DNA of 64,000 nucleotides from Cloeon dipterum (lineage: Eukaryota; Arthropoda; Insecta; Ephemeroptera; Baetidae): assembly GCF_949628265.1 (NCBI RefSeq), contig NC_088788.1, positions 21,996,335-22,060,334 of the forward strand, written 5' to 3'. The position numbers and the translations under genes are program-made. Positions 31,111-40,829 of this stretch are shown in pieces. A model generated the notes under the pieces. It was not told the origin of the DNA. It ran no database searches and saw only the letters and a list, made by a program, of their open reading frames with translations. How positions within the stretch are numbered: the stretch's first letter is position 1; each line of letters starts with the position of its first letter.

Positions 31111-32975
31111 GCCCGACTTCCGCTTCGATCGCCATCTCTCAGTCACAAGTCAACCTTTGACGCGTCGCATTTCTTTCATTGATAAGGTTGGATTAATAAT
31201 GTGAAATAATTTTCTATCGTTTTGTAAAAGCTGGATTATTATTTTTGTGCTCTGAGCTGCTTTTCACGCCCAAGCAAGTGAAGCTTTTCTTTCTTTTTTT
31301 TTAATAGTTTGATTAAGAGTCGGTGGCTGCAACGAGAGCACGCCGCTTTTCCCCCCCGGACCTTTCTCTAAACACTGCTTAAAAATTCGTCGGTATCAGG
31401 AGTTGGAGAGAATTTTAAAGCTGCATGCCGTCATTAAAATTACGATTGAACCTAATTGTAACTCGCATAGTTCTGCTGCAACATGTACTCTCATCTAACT
31501 TCTCTCCGGCTTGTAATTCGTAGCATTTAGCAGATGAAACACAAGACAGCATAATTATCTATGTACTCAAAACTCAACTTTCAGTGACGAGAAGTAGCTA
31601 ATCGATTGATTGAGTACGTGAGAATTGTCGACAAAATCTGTCTTGAACGAGCATTCAAGAAGTTAGCCTCTCCTCTAAAATTAAAAACAGCAATATTTGT
31701 TGGTGACACAACACAATGTCCGTCTTAAAAAGCGTAAAGTGCTCTACCTCAATTGGATGAATCACTACTTGTTATTTTTTCACTTGAGTCAAATCCAAGC
31801 AGCAGAGCTTTTGACACCATGTTCAAATCACACCAATTCTCTGCTGGCTTGTGAGTGGAAAAACACAAAGAGCGTGGTCCTGTTTGAGAAACTGGTCCAA
31901 CACAATTTATTAGAAAATCGTTGAGTCATTTATTTTTACTGAATTGTGCGCTTTCCTCGTCGCATCACTGCTGCGCTTCATCCATTTAGTGAGTAATACG
32001 CCTGCTTGCAATTGTAATCACTTTAGAAAAACGAGCACGGCGAATTGAAAATCCATTTAGTCTTGATTATTTCGTGAAACCAGTCTGTCTTGTCTTCGTT
32101 TTGTGACAGTGGTGATGTTTAAAGAGGATGATGCTTTTTTACTTGTCATATTACACTTATGCATCAAAAAAGAGATACTATTTCTAAAATCGTGTAGCAT
32201 AAACCCTTCCAGAAACAACAGACTTTTGTTTTGAGCGCTGGCTTTCTAAAAACCAGCCAAAGTACAATACACACAAAATATATATTTATGCTTGACTGCA
32301 TGATTCGAATTGGCTCTAATTTTAAATAGCTATTTTGGATGTTGACTGCAGAAATGTTCCTTCAAAAGCGTGAGTGCAAGGGAGGAAGGGTTAGCTCAAC
32401 ATAATGTACCTTATTACAAAAATGAAATCTCCTGTTACTGCTTGAGTATGGACACCAACACTCTGATTAACACGGGATTTGATTCTTTTTGTATGAATGA
32501 GCTAAGCTGTGATAGTTATCGAATAATCAACGGTTAAAAACAACAACCATCAAAAACACATTTTTATATTTTCCGTGGCCATATAAAAGTAGAAACAAAG
32601 TGGGAAATACCAAAAATTTGTGAAATTCGAGATGATGATTGATTGTGGGGAAAGATTGAGTAACACACATACTACATACTTTCAAGTGTAAATCAACTCA
32701 CACAATTGTCTCTGAATGTACTCTCCTTTTTGGCTACAACTATGTAATGATTTTGTTAAGGATTGTAGATTAATTTTTTATTGTTAAATGCCAGACCTCC
32801 GATTAAGTTTAAGGAGTTAGGAACCACGCGGAAGATTATGGAGAAATAATATCATCTCTTAGAATACAATGGAGAGAATTTGATAATGAATGACTGACTT
32901 AAAAATAATTATGTACATTCTTGTGATGGAGGAGTTATATAAATGTAAAATTCGAATAAAAAGAATTTTTCTAGC
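31111..32975 (+). other. Probable Mnk 3' untranslated region
   Basis: Non-coding sequence runs from the kinase stop codon to a candidate poly(A) signal at 32955-32960. That would make an approximately 1.85 kb, AT-rich 3' UTR. Earlier cleavage sites are possible. The open frame at 31697-31924 has no features and is treated as chance. Confidence 0.4.
32955..32960 (+). terminator. Candidate Mnk poly(A) signal
   Basis: An AATAAA hexamer followed by T-rich sequence, about 1.85 kb after the Mnk stop and just before the convergent prefoldin gene's own signal. Confidence 0.4.
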
Positions 32976-33031
32976 CAAACCCTATTGTTTTCTTTAACTC
33001 ATTAACACAATTGTTTCAATTTCAGATATAA

Positions 33032-33037
33032 TTTATT
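33032..33037 (-). terminator. Candidate prefoldin 3 poly(A) signal
   Basis: On the minus strand this reads AATAAA, about 150 bases past the prefoldin 3 stop codon. It lies about 70 bp from the opposing Mnk signal, so the two transcripts end nearly face to face. Confidence 0.4.
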
Positions 33038-33185
33038 AGTTCATAATTATAGTGATGGCCAGCAGTGCAGTTTAAAGAGCACGACCTCTTAAAACAAAAT
33101 TATGAGTGCCAATGGCAGATTGAGTTTGCTGCTCATAAGAAAGGAAATACAAAAAGGTAAGCACACAAGTTCCGATTTAAGACAC

Positions 33186-35761
33186 TCAAGATTGTTTTCC
33201 TGCCTGCCTCTTTTTGATGTCCCAGTTGAAAACTCTGGCCATGTTCACTTCGGTGGTTGTGAGTTGATCCCTAAAATGTAAAGCGTTAAACTTCTGGTTT
33301 TTCATAAATATCACGTGATTACAGGGTTCCGAATTTACCCAACCCGGATAAAACCCACCCGGGTTTTATCGGTTTAAACGAGGCTAAAAAACCCAATAAA
33401 ACCCACTATTTTATCCAAGGCTCCCAACATTTTCAGTATCAAAAATAAAAAATGCTGGAAAATAAAAAATAACGTTTTTGGCCGTTTTTTAACGCTAAAA
33501 AAGTAGTGCTGCATTTTTGAACATTGAAAAATTGGCAAGTCCCGGGGTATGAGGATTAAATTTCTTCGTTTTTAAAAAATATGCAATGAATAGCAATCTG
33601 AACCCCCCCCCCCCCCAAAAAAAAACATTACCCTCCAATAAAACCCACGTGGGTAGGGCAAAACGTAAAAATCCCGGGTTTTTATGAACCCTGCGTGATT
33701 ATCTTGAGTCTTGCAATCTATTTAGCTCAATATCCAGAAATGGAAAGGATCTGCTTATTAACAACCTCTGCTCAGCACATCCCGTGCGCTATGAGCTCAT
33801 CATGTTCCAGGTGATCATGTCAGCTAATAATATGGGCCTCCTTAGTGGCCACAGAAGACCTTGGGCCCAATGTGACCATCTTTACGCCTACCCGCACCAA
33901 GGTCTTTTTAATTGAAACGCCAGAAATTCGTCCCTTAAGCCGCTGGAAAGGTGCGAAATACAGCTCGCGGCGAATCGATACAAGTGCGCCTCCCAGCCCA
34001 CTAAGTTATTTGAGCATTCTGAGTAATCAACAACTTTCCACCATCTATTACAGAGGGCAGCTAGTAACAGACCCCCCCCCCCCCAAATACTGAAATATCT
34101 TGCATCGCATTAACAAACTCAACCAGCCCGTTGGCTCGTATTGTTAAGGCACTCTCAGGAGTGTCAAAGCAATGAGAGGTATTCGAGCAGTTCGGAGATC
34201 TAATACTGGCTACCCAATGTCAGAAATGGCAAAAAAGTGGTTAGTTTAGTGACTCGAATTGCTCAAATTTCTCAACGGGCTGGGAGGCGCACCGGCGCCG
34301 ACTCGCTACTTGCTGGTTTGCACCTTTCCAGCATGCGTGATTTGGCTTCACGGGACGAATGTCTAGCGTTTCAATGTAGTCCTCGGTGCGGAGGCAAGTG
34401 GCCCATGAGTGGGCTGGGTCCCTGTACGGCCTGGTGCGCCCATGTTATCCGTTCGCGGTGTTATTGGGACCCGGGTTTCAGCATTCGTGCTAGTGCAGTG
34501 CGCGCCCTTCCCGGTCCTCGGACAGGGATAAAAAGAGCAAAAAAAAGCGAGCAAAAAGACTGCTTTTGCCTGAGTATTAAGATAATGATAATTATTCAGT
34601 AATGGCATCATAGCAACACAATCAATTCCGTGAAATAAATCAAGGTTGTACATAACAAGATTTAGTCTACACTATCAACTTATTTACCTCAAGAAGTTGA
34701 GATCATGGTCAATGTAGCCTAAATTACGCTTAGCTGACTCCGTGTTTTTGGTGAGAAGTTCAGATGCTCCATCCAAGGAATACTCTAACATCACATTTGC
34801 CTGAATTCAGATACCAAATTCAATTGATGAAAACAGACTACATAAATTAATAAAAAAAAAAACACTAACCCCAAGCCAGAGGCACACTTTGTCAGTTGGA
34901 GGAATAGCTGCTTTCATGTGTGCTTGCTCAGCTATACAAAACATAGTTGACAGATCCTCCTTGTCGTTTTCGCTCTGCTGCTTTTTGAGTAACTTAATCA
35001 TACTCAGCGACTGCTCCAAATCAGGGATTTGAACTCTCAACCTAAATATGATTAAAATGGATTATTTAAATGCAAGAAAAAAATTAAATTTGCCCATATA
35101 TACACAATGGATGTAAATTGAAAGGTAATAAATTACCTCCTCTTTTTCGCTAAAAGGTTTGTTTCCATAAACCTGTATTTAGAATGTTGTTCGTCCAGCC
35201 GCTTGAGAACTTGCTGGACGTTGCTGTTTTCTTCCTGGGCCATGAAGGCATCAACATCGTCCTGCGGAAACATAAATGACAGATTTGAACTGAAGGTATA
35301 AAATTTGAGTGGGCCGGTGTGGGCGTGAACCGGTTGTGGTAAGTTTCAAAATGTCAACTTAAGAAATTTTGCTTTAATAAATAATAGATGAATTACCACA
35401 TCAATAATAACGAATCAATTGCGATGGAACATATGTAAGTTTAAGCTTTAAAATACAGCAAAGGTTTTTCAATTTGATTAGTTTGACCATTAGAGGAAGC
35501 TGCTGCTGCTGCTTTGTGTCGGCATCGGCAGTCTGATACAACATATTATTCTGGCGTTGCCGCTGTCGTCTCAGCATGTGGCTTTTTGAATTTAACATTT
35601 TTAGAAACTACAGAACTTAACTGAGCAAAAACTAACACAACCCCCGAAGAAACAAAATTAACTATTTTATAAAAATCGAAATTTACCACAAATTGAGCTT
35701 CTGGAATCCCAGCATAGGATTTTTTAGAGTCGGAAAGCTCTTTCACGTCAGACGAATCCAT
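33186..35761 (-). CDS. Prefoldin subunit 3 (VBP1 family)
   Basis: Five exons on the minus strand: 35687-35761, 35137-35261, 34870-35041, 34688-34800, 33186-33270, totalling 189 residues (human family member about 197). Prefoldin is a cytosolic hexameric chaperone that passes unfolded actin and tubulin to the CCT chaperonin; subunit 3 is one of the two alpha-type subunits. Diagnostic stretches are GIPEAQFV in exon 1; DVDAFM and KYRFMETNLLAKKRR in exon 2; IPPTDKVCLWLG in exon 3; and LTTTEVNMARVFNWDIKKR in exon 5. These are the N-terminal coiled coil, the beta-hairpin region and the C-terminal coiled coil of alpha prefoldins. The ATG at 35761 is the only start that leads into the family N-terminus. 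The last intron (33271-34687) is unusually large for this gene because three mobile elements sit in it. Exon 5 is easy to miss because of this. Neighbours are Mnk (convergent) and PNISR (divergent). Confidence 0.94.
33322..33693. mobile_element. Non-autonomous hAT-type MITE, complete with target duplication
   Basis: The element is 372 bp, bounded by perfect 8-bp inverted termini CAGGGTTC...GAACCCTG and flanked on both sides by the identical 8-bp sequence CGTGATTA (33314-33321 and 33694-33701). An 8-bp target duplication and CAGGG-type ends are hallmarks of the hAT superfamily. Subterminal sequence is rich in ACCC/GGGT motifs and includes a perfect inner palindrome (GATAAAACCC at 33347-33356 with GGGTTTTATC at 33361-33370). 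There is a 14-C run followed by a 9-A run at 33603-33625. No transposase frame is present, so it depends on a source element elsewhere. It lies inside the last intron of prefoldin 3. Confidence 0.92.
33763..34028 (+). repeat. Interspersed repeat family B, copy 2
   Basis: Diverged partner of 23767-24005, same orientation. Alignment runs from AACCTCTGCTCAGCACAT to TTTGAGCATTCTGAGTAATC. It is in the last intron of prefoldin 3, between the hAT MITE and family A copy 2. It is antisense to the host gene, which is transcribed from the minus strand. Confidence 0.65.
34072..34084 (+). repeat. Poly-C run
   Basis: Thirteen consecutive C residues between repeat B and repeat A copies in the prefoldin 3 intron; length calls at such runs are error-prone. 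Confidence 0.9.
34301..34548 (+). repeat. Interspersed repeat family A, copy 2
   Basis: Close partner of 15367-15623, about 90 percent alike by eye, ending in an A-rich tail (AAAAAGAGCAAAAAAAAGCG). It is in the last intron of prefoldin 3. The near-identity of two copies 19 kb apart suggests relatively recent amplification. The 5' flank differs from copy 1, consistent with independent insertions. Confidence 0.75.
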
Positions 35762-36267
35762 GTTTTGTAGAGTTTAGACTAAGGCTACTTTCACAATGCC
35801 CGGTAGATGGTACTGCTATCCTGGGTTCCTAGCGCCCTCTTCATTCTCCGCTCTCCTCCATCTCCATACCTCCACCCTCCTCTTATGCTCTGCTGTTGGC
35901 AACAATTGAATTTCGATTGACGCATTCTATCTACTCACCTCGAGTAAATTTCGGAAGGAGGATTTGAGCGACCAGCACAAGCAAGCGCATCATTTTGCTA
36001 GCTCCAATTTCATTTCTAAACGTAGATAATTCATATTGCTTTATTACTAATGTCAATGAGCAGAGCCAAAAATCAATCCGGTCTCAATTGAAGGACAGAC
36101 ACTGACGCACGGACAGAGAGTAGGTACATAAATAATGTGATGTTTATATTTTTCGTTTCCGTTCATAACATTGCAATTAGAGTGTTGCTTTAACGCGTCA
36201 AAAATACTAACTACCTACCAGAAATTTTACGCTTGATTTCACACATAAAAATTTGTATCTGTGTAGA
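35762..36267. promoter_or_regulatory. Shared promoter interval of prefoldin 3 and PNISR
   Basis: About 500 bp separate the start codons of the divergent prefoldin 3 (-) and PNISR (+) genes, so both promoters must lie here. There is a moderately C/T-rich block at 35810-35890 and no clear TATA box. PNISR may have an untranslated 5' exon, since TCTGTGTAG just before its ATG looks like a splice acceptor. Confidence 0.55.
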
Positions 36268-39200
36268 ATGTGGCCTGCAAAGGGTGACCCCGGTTTTCGA
36301 GGAGTCGGCAACGCCCCCATGCCGCAACAATGGGCGCTTAACCCAGCAGCTTACCAGAATATGTCGAATGAGCAAGGTAAAAATTCTAAACTTCTTCCCG
36401 ACTAAAATAAACGCTATTTTTTCTCCGATTAGTTGATTGGGCCCGATTGGCGCAGCAATGGATCATGATGAAGGACTCGATACCCATGGCACCACCACCG
36501 CCTCACTTGTCAATACCTCAACCTGCTCCTCCGGGATCAACGGTATTGGAAGAGGAAGGTGGAGAAGCACCCATGGACATCAGCAAGGATGAAGATCTAT
36601 CTCACCCAGGAGGTTAGTAACAAATAGTAAAATGTCAAATCAAAACTATATTTATGCTTTTTCTTGAACAAGGAGATAGTCAGCCATGGAATAATGGCAA
36701 CAACTGGCAGCAACCCTGGAATAGGCAGGGTTATTGGTCCAAGAATGAAGGACGCTTTCCACCCTCTGGTCATGACTTAAACAGAGGTGAATACTATAGT
36801 AGTTGTTATGACATTCCAGGTACTTTAGATAGTGTCAGGGACTTGTTATTCTGAAACGTAAACAAAGGAAAATCCACAGGTTACAACAGTCACGGCTTTG
36901 ATGGGATGCCGGGTGGTCCAGGACAACATCAAATGGCTCCATTCATCAGGCCAAGGCATCAATGGGAAGGCAAGAACATGAAGATTGACCGGCGTTTCCA
37001 GAATGCTGCGCAAAACGCACCTACAGTGGTACCAGAAGAAGAACCAGCGCCTGTGATAGGTATGCTAGACTTTAATATCTATATAGCAACGTGAAAAATA
37101 GTCCCACTACTAGGGGATTATACTAAGCAACACAACATTTTTGAGAAATTAATTAATTTGGAATATTCTAGAAATTTCTGGAACATTATCCAGCCTGTGC
37201 GAAAATATTAAGAGGAAAATTTATTTATAGTAGAAGACATTCTAAGCAGCACAACCTTTTAAAGAAATAATATATTTGAATTCGAAAAAACCATGAGTAT
37301 TTCCAATTTTTTATTTGAACAAATTGCGGGAAGATAATTTTTAAAATTAATATATTATATATGAATTTATACATTTTCTAATTCTGATGCAATCGCAATA
37401 TGAAAACAAAATCAATAAACTAACCAAAGCATACAATTTGAGTAGTGCGCCTCTTCAACTTACTGAAATAGTTGTTGTTGTTATTTCCCAAAGATCATAT
37501 CAACCAGACTTAAATTCCATCAAATTTGATAAACAACAAGGTATCATTAAAAAATGATTTTGGAGCTAGTTATAGTTGTTGCACATGCAGAACCTGAGGA
37601 ATAGATCAATGTGCTTAATTTAAAGTCTGAAAGCTCTTAGAGTAAACTTAAAAATGAACACATAACTTGGTTGCTGGCAGATGCGGCCAAGAGGAGAACT
37701 TTGCCTTCATGGATTAGGGAAGGTTTGGAGAAAATGGAAAGAGAGAAGCAGAAGAGAGAAGAGAAGGAGAAGGTGGAGCAAGAGCGGGAAGAAGCCAAGC
37801 GGCAGAGACTCAAGGAGGAACAGCAAGCGCTTCTGGAGCTGGAGGCTGAGAAGACCGGCATCCCTGTTAAGAGCAAATTTGTATATGTTTATTCTGCTTT
37901 ACGGAATTCTCCACATAAAATTTACACTCCTATAGGAATCTGACTCTGAAGAAGATGATGGTGAAGAAGAAGAAGAGGAAGAGGAGCTAAAGCCTGTCAC
38001 TCTTCCAGAACAGACGCCCAGACCGAGACGCCGTTTCCATGATGGCCCTGTAGAACCTGAAACAAAATCTCCATGGGCTGAAAAGCCTATGCTGAGTTAC
38101 GCGGAATTAGTAAGTCCTGGAGCAACTAAACGCACTTCCAACCTTCTCACTTGTAACTTCACAGATGTTGAGTGTGAGAAGGACAATGACGGAATTGCTT
38201 GCAGAAGTGACTAACAGTGAGATTGAAACACTGGGTGAAGAAGCTTTGAGAAAAGCTTTGACAAAAGGTAGAACTGAAACCATTCCAAGGAGCAGGGATA
38301 CTTTGCACATTTTGATGAAGTGTTTTCCCGGAGCTCATTTCAAGCGAAATTCAGAAATAAACTCCCCACTTCAGTGTCCAGGTCTAAACCAGTCGCACCA
38401 CTTTTGTGCTGAAATCCCCTGTTTTATGCTAATTGCAACACTGCGATTCTCTTTCCCTATTCATAACAGTTTGTATGCAAAAAGCTTCAGCAAAACGTCA
38501 GCCAGCAAAGAACAACGTGGCTTTAGCCCCAAGCAAAACTAGCCTGGGTGAGTATCTTTATTTCAATCCATTGCAAGTCGAGCGGTCAAAGGAATTCTAG
38601 AGATTAGCGTTAATTGATAGTCGCGCCTTCCTGATTATTGTATTTAACGCTCTTGATGTCCATCCTTGAATGCGTTGGAGTGTTGTTAATGAATGAATGC
38701 TTTAGCTCATTTCTTTTTTCTATCTTCTCTTTATTTTCTCTCTATTTTCTCTCTAAATCGCTAAGTATGAATGCAAGGATCTTCATTTTCAATGAGACGT
38801 TACTCTATGCATAGCCTGTTTGGCTCTTTCCCTGCAGGTCTTGCCATATATGGCTCTGAATCGGAAGGCTCCAGCTCCGAGTCGGATACTGAAGATCCTC
38901 GAAACTCCTCAAAAAGTCGAACAAACCTAAGGCAAGACTCCGACAACGACTCGGATGAAGACATCAAGGTAAGACGATCAAACATTGGAACAGCCCTTCC
39001 ATTTTTGTCATCTTGGCATCTGATTAAATTTGACCAATAAGGCCTAATGGTCTCAGCCAGCTGGCCAAATTTGTATCACATGGTAGGCCGCCAGACGCAG
39101 TGACTTTGGCTAAGTTACACTGGTCAAAAAGTCAAAAATCAAATAGTGCCAGAGAAAAATTGGTTTAAAAATAGGTTATAATTTTGTCAGCCTCTGCTAA

Positions 39201-40091
39201 AATGCTAAGTCACCATTTTACTTAAACTGAGCAGCCAGCCACCGCCGCTAAGTTGCGAGGCTGAGAACTCTTTATTATTCATAACAATTTGAAATAAAAA
39301 TGAATGTTTTTAATTTGAAGGAAACCATCCGCAAGAAACAGCAAGAATTTGTCGTCAAGGAGAGGGAGATAGCAGCCATCGTCGCCGAAGCCAAGGAGAG
39401 AGAGCAAAAGGCAGCGTTGAATAGTGTTAAATCAGGTGCTGAGTCTGTTGAGAGTGTGAAGGACTCTACGGATATTGGCCAGCCACAGAGACAGGTAGAG
39501 AGCATTAAGGAGCATTCAAATGCCGGTAAGTGTCGTCTTTGATGTTGACTTTCACCTCGCCAACAAGGAGAATTCAGCACCTGGTGCCAACAATTGTACC
39601 CAAGGGTTGTTTTTAGTTTGAGTTACTCTGTTTCAGATGAGGGGAAGAATGGGAAAAGTGCCAAGATTGACAAGACTGAGAGAAAACAGCGGTCTCGTTC
39701 GAGGTCCTCCAGCGCATCCTCTAGCAGCAGCCACAGCTCCCATAGCTCCCGCCAAAAGAAAAGGAAAAAGGAGAAGCGCGATCAAGTCAGAGTCCGAGAT
39801 AGGAAAAAAGATAGAAAGAGACGAAGGAGCTCCTCTGGCAGCCGAAGGAGCAAATCTCCCAGGCACCGGAGTAAGTCTCCTAAGAGGAGGAACTCTCCGA
39901 GAGATCGTAAAAGAAGGGGCAGTCGTGACAGGTCGAGAACTAGAAGAAGGCGGTCCCGATCCTCCGACAGCTACCGGAAGACACGACGCAGGAGCAGATC
40001 CAGGTCGGATTCTTCAAGGAGGCGACGGAGGCGGAGGAGCACTTCTTCTAGTTCTAGCTCATCTGACAGAAGGAGTAGGAAAAGGAGATAA
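36268..40091 (+). CDS. Arginine/serine-rich nuclear protein PNISR
   Basis: Eleven coding exons: 36268-36376, 36433-36612, 36673-36786 (or to 36819), 36880-37059, 37681-37880, 37936-38109, 38165-38267, 38470-38547, 38838-38968, 39321-39525, 39637-40091. This gives about 642 residues, or 653 with the longer exon 3. PNISR is a nuclear-speckle SR-related protein linked to pre-mRNA processing. The family's N-terminal VDWARLAQQWI block is encoded across exons 1-2. A central DAAKRRTLPSWIREGLEKM in exon 5 is the most diagnostic stretch. It is followed by a charged coiled coil (EREKQKREEKEKVEQEREE), acidic runs, an LLxEVT-type helix in exon 7 and a SESEGSSSESDTEDP acidic-serine segment. The last exon encodes a long RS/RRRRS-rich tail ending at the TAA. 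All junctions keep frame. Candidate poly(A) signals are at 40200-40205 and 40369-40374. Two introns exceed 300 bp: 37060-37680 and 38969-39320. Confidence 0.9.
37060..37680 (+). other. PNISR intron 4
   Basis: AT-rich 621-bp intron with no exon, RNA gene or clear repeat visible. Confidence 0.7.
38969..39320 (+). other. PNISR intron 9 with GC-richer insert-like core
   Basis: A core at about 39036-39270 is rich in GCC/GGC and CAGCCAGC motifs, unlike other introns here. It begins GGTCTCAGCCA (39049-39059) and ends near GAGGCTGAGAAC, an imperfect inversion. A similar motif occurs inverted at 61597-61607 downstream of smo. This could be an old short element, but I could not define ends. Confidence 0.35.
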
Positions 40092-40829
40092 TTTTTTTCA
40101 TCGGGATTTTTGCTCCTTGGGCGCGTTTTAATTGCACCTAAAAAGTGTAGCGTTTCAATTATAGTCGTGAATATATTTTAATAGTATTCACCACTCCTTA
40201 ATAAATATGGGCCCCTGACAGTTGAACTAAGAGATTAAGATTAGCATAGCCTTGTCATAGAAGACATGAGCCAGCACTTTTCATTATCTTTCTCGTTAAA
40301 AAGAACCTTTTACAGTCATTTCTGCAATTCATTGCTTCTCCTTATATGAAGATTTCTTTTGCAGGCTTAATAAAAATCCACTCCAATGTAAAACATGAAT
40401 TTCATTTACTCGATATTTTCCTTCTAGTATTATTGATAGACTAGGTCATGTAAATGAAAAATGTCGGGAGGAAATAATTAAATAAAATGGAAATTTCCAT
40501 TGATCTCTGTAAACTCGGCTTGCTGTCTTTGGTACCAAGAATAGGTTTTTCCTGATCATTTTGCTGCAGTTTATCTTGCATGACTCGCAATACCTTTGAG
40601 ATCTCATCATGTTGGCTGCCATGCTTGCGAAGTTGAGCAGTAGTGGGTAGCGAGGAGTGGGAGTTGGCTGGCTGAAGGCGACTTGAAGCCGAATGTTGAT
40701 TTCTGCAGCTGTAGGTTCTTCAGAAGGAGAAAGTTAGCCTTCTCAATAACTCGTATAATTATCGCGAGTAGTTTCTCTGCAACTGCATCCGATTGCTTTG
40801 ATGTCGCACACTTGAAATCGAACGAAGCA
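40092..40829 (+). other. PNISR 3' UTR and ABCD3 promoter interval
   Basis: The first part holds AATAAA hexamers at 40200 and 40369 suited to PNISR 3' end formation. The remainder, 40500-40829, must hold the ABCD3 promoter and leader. No other gene is seen on either strand. Confidence 0.55.

Noticed and set aside
39637-40131. Overlapping alternative frame across the last PNISR exon
   Set aside because: Shadow of the RS-rich true frame; the PNISR frame joins upstream exons in phase and gives the family's RS tail.
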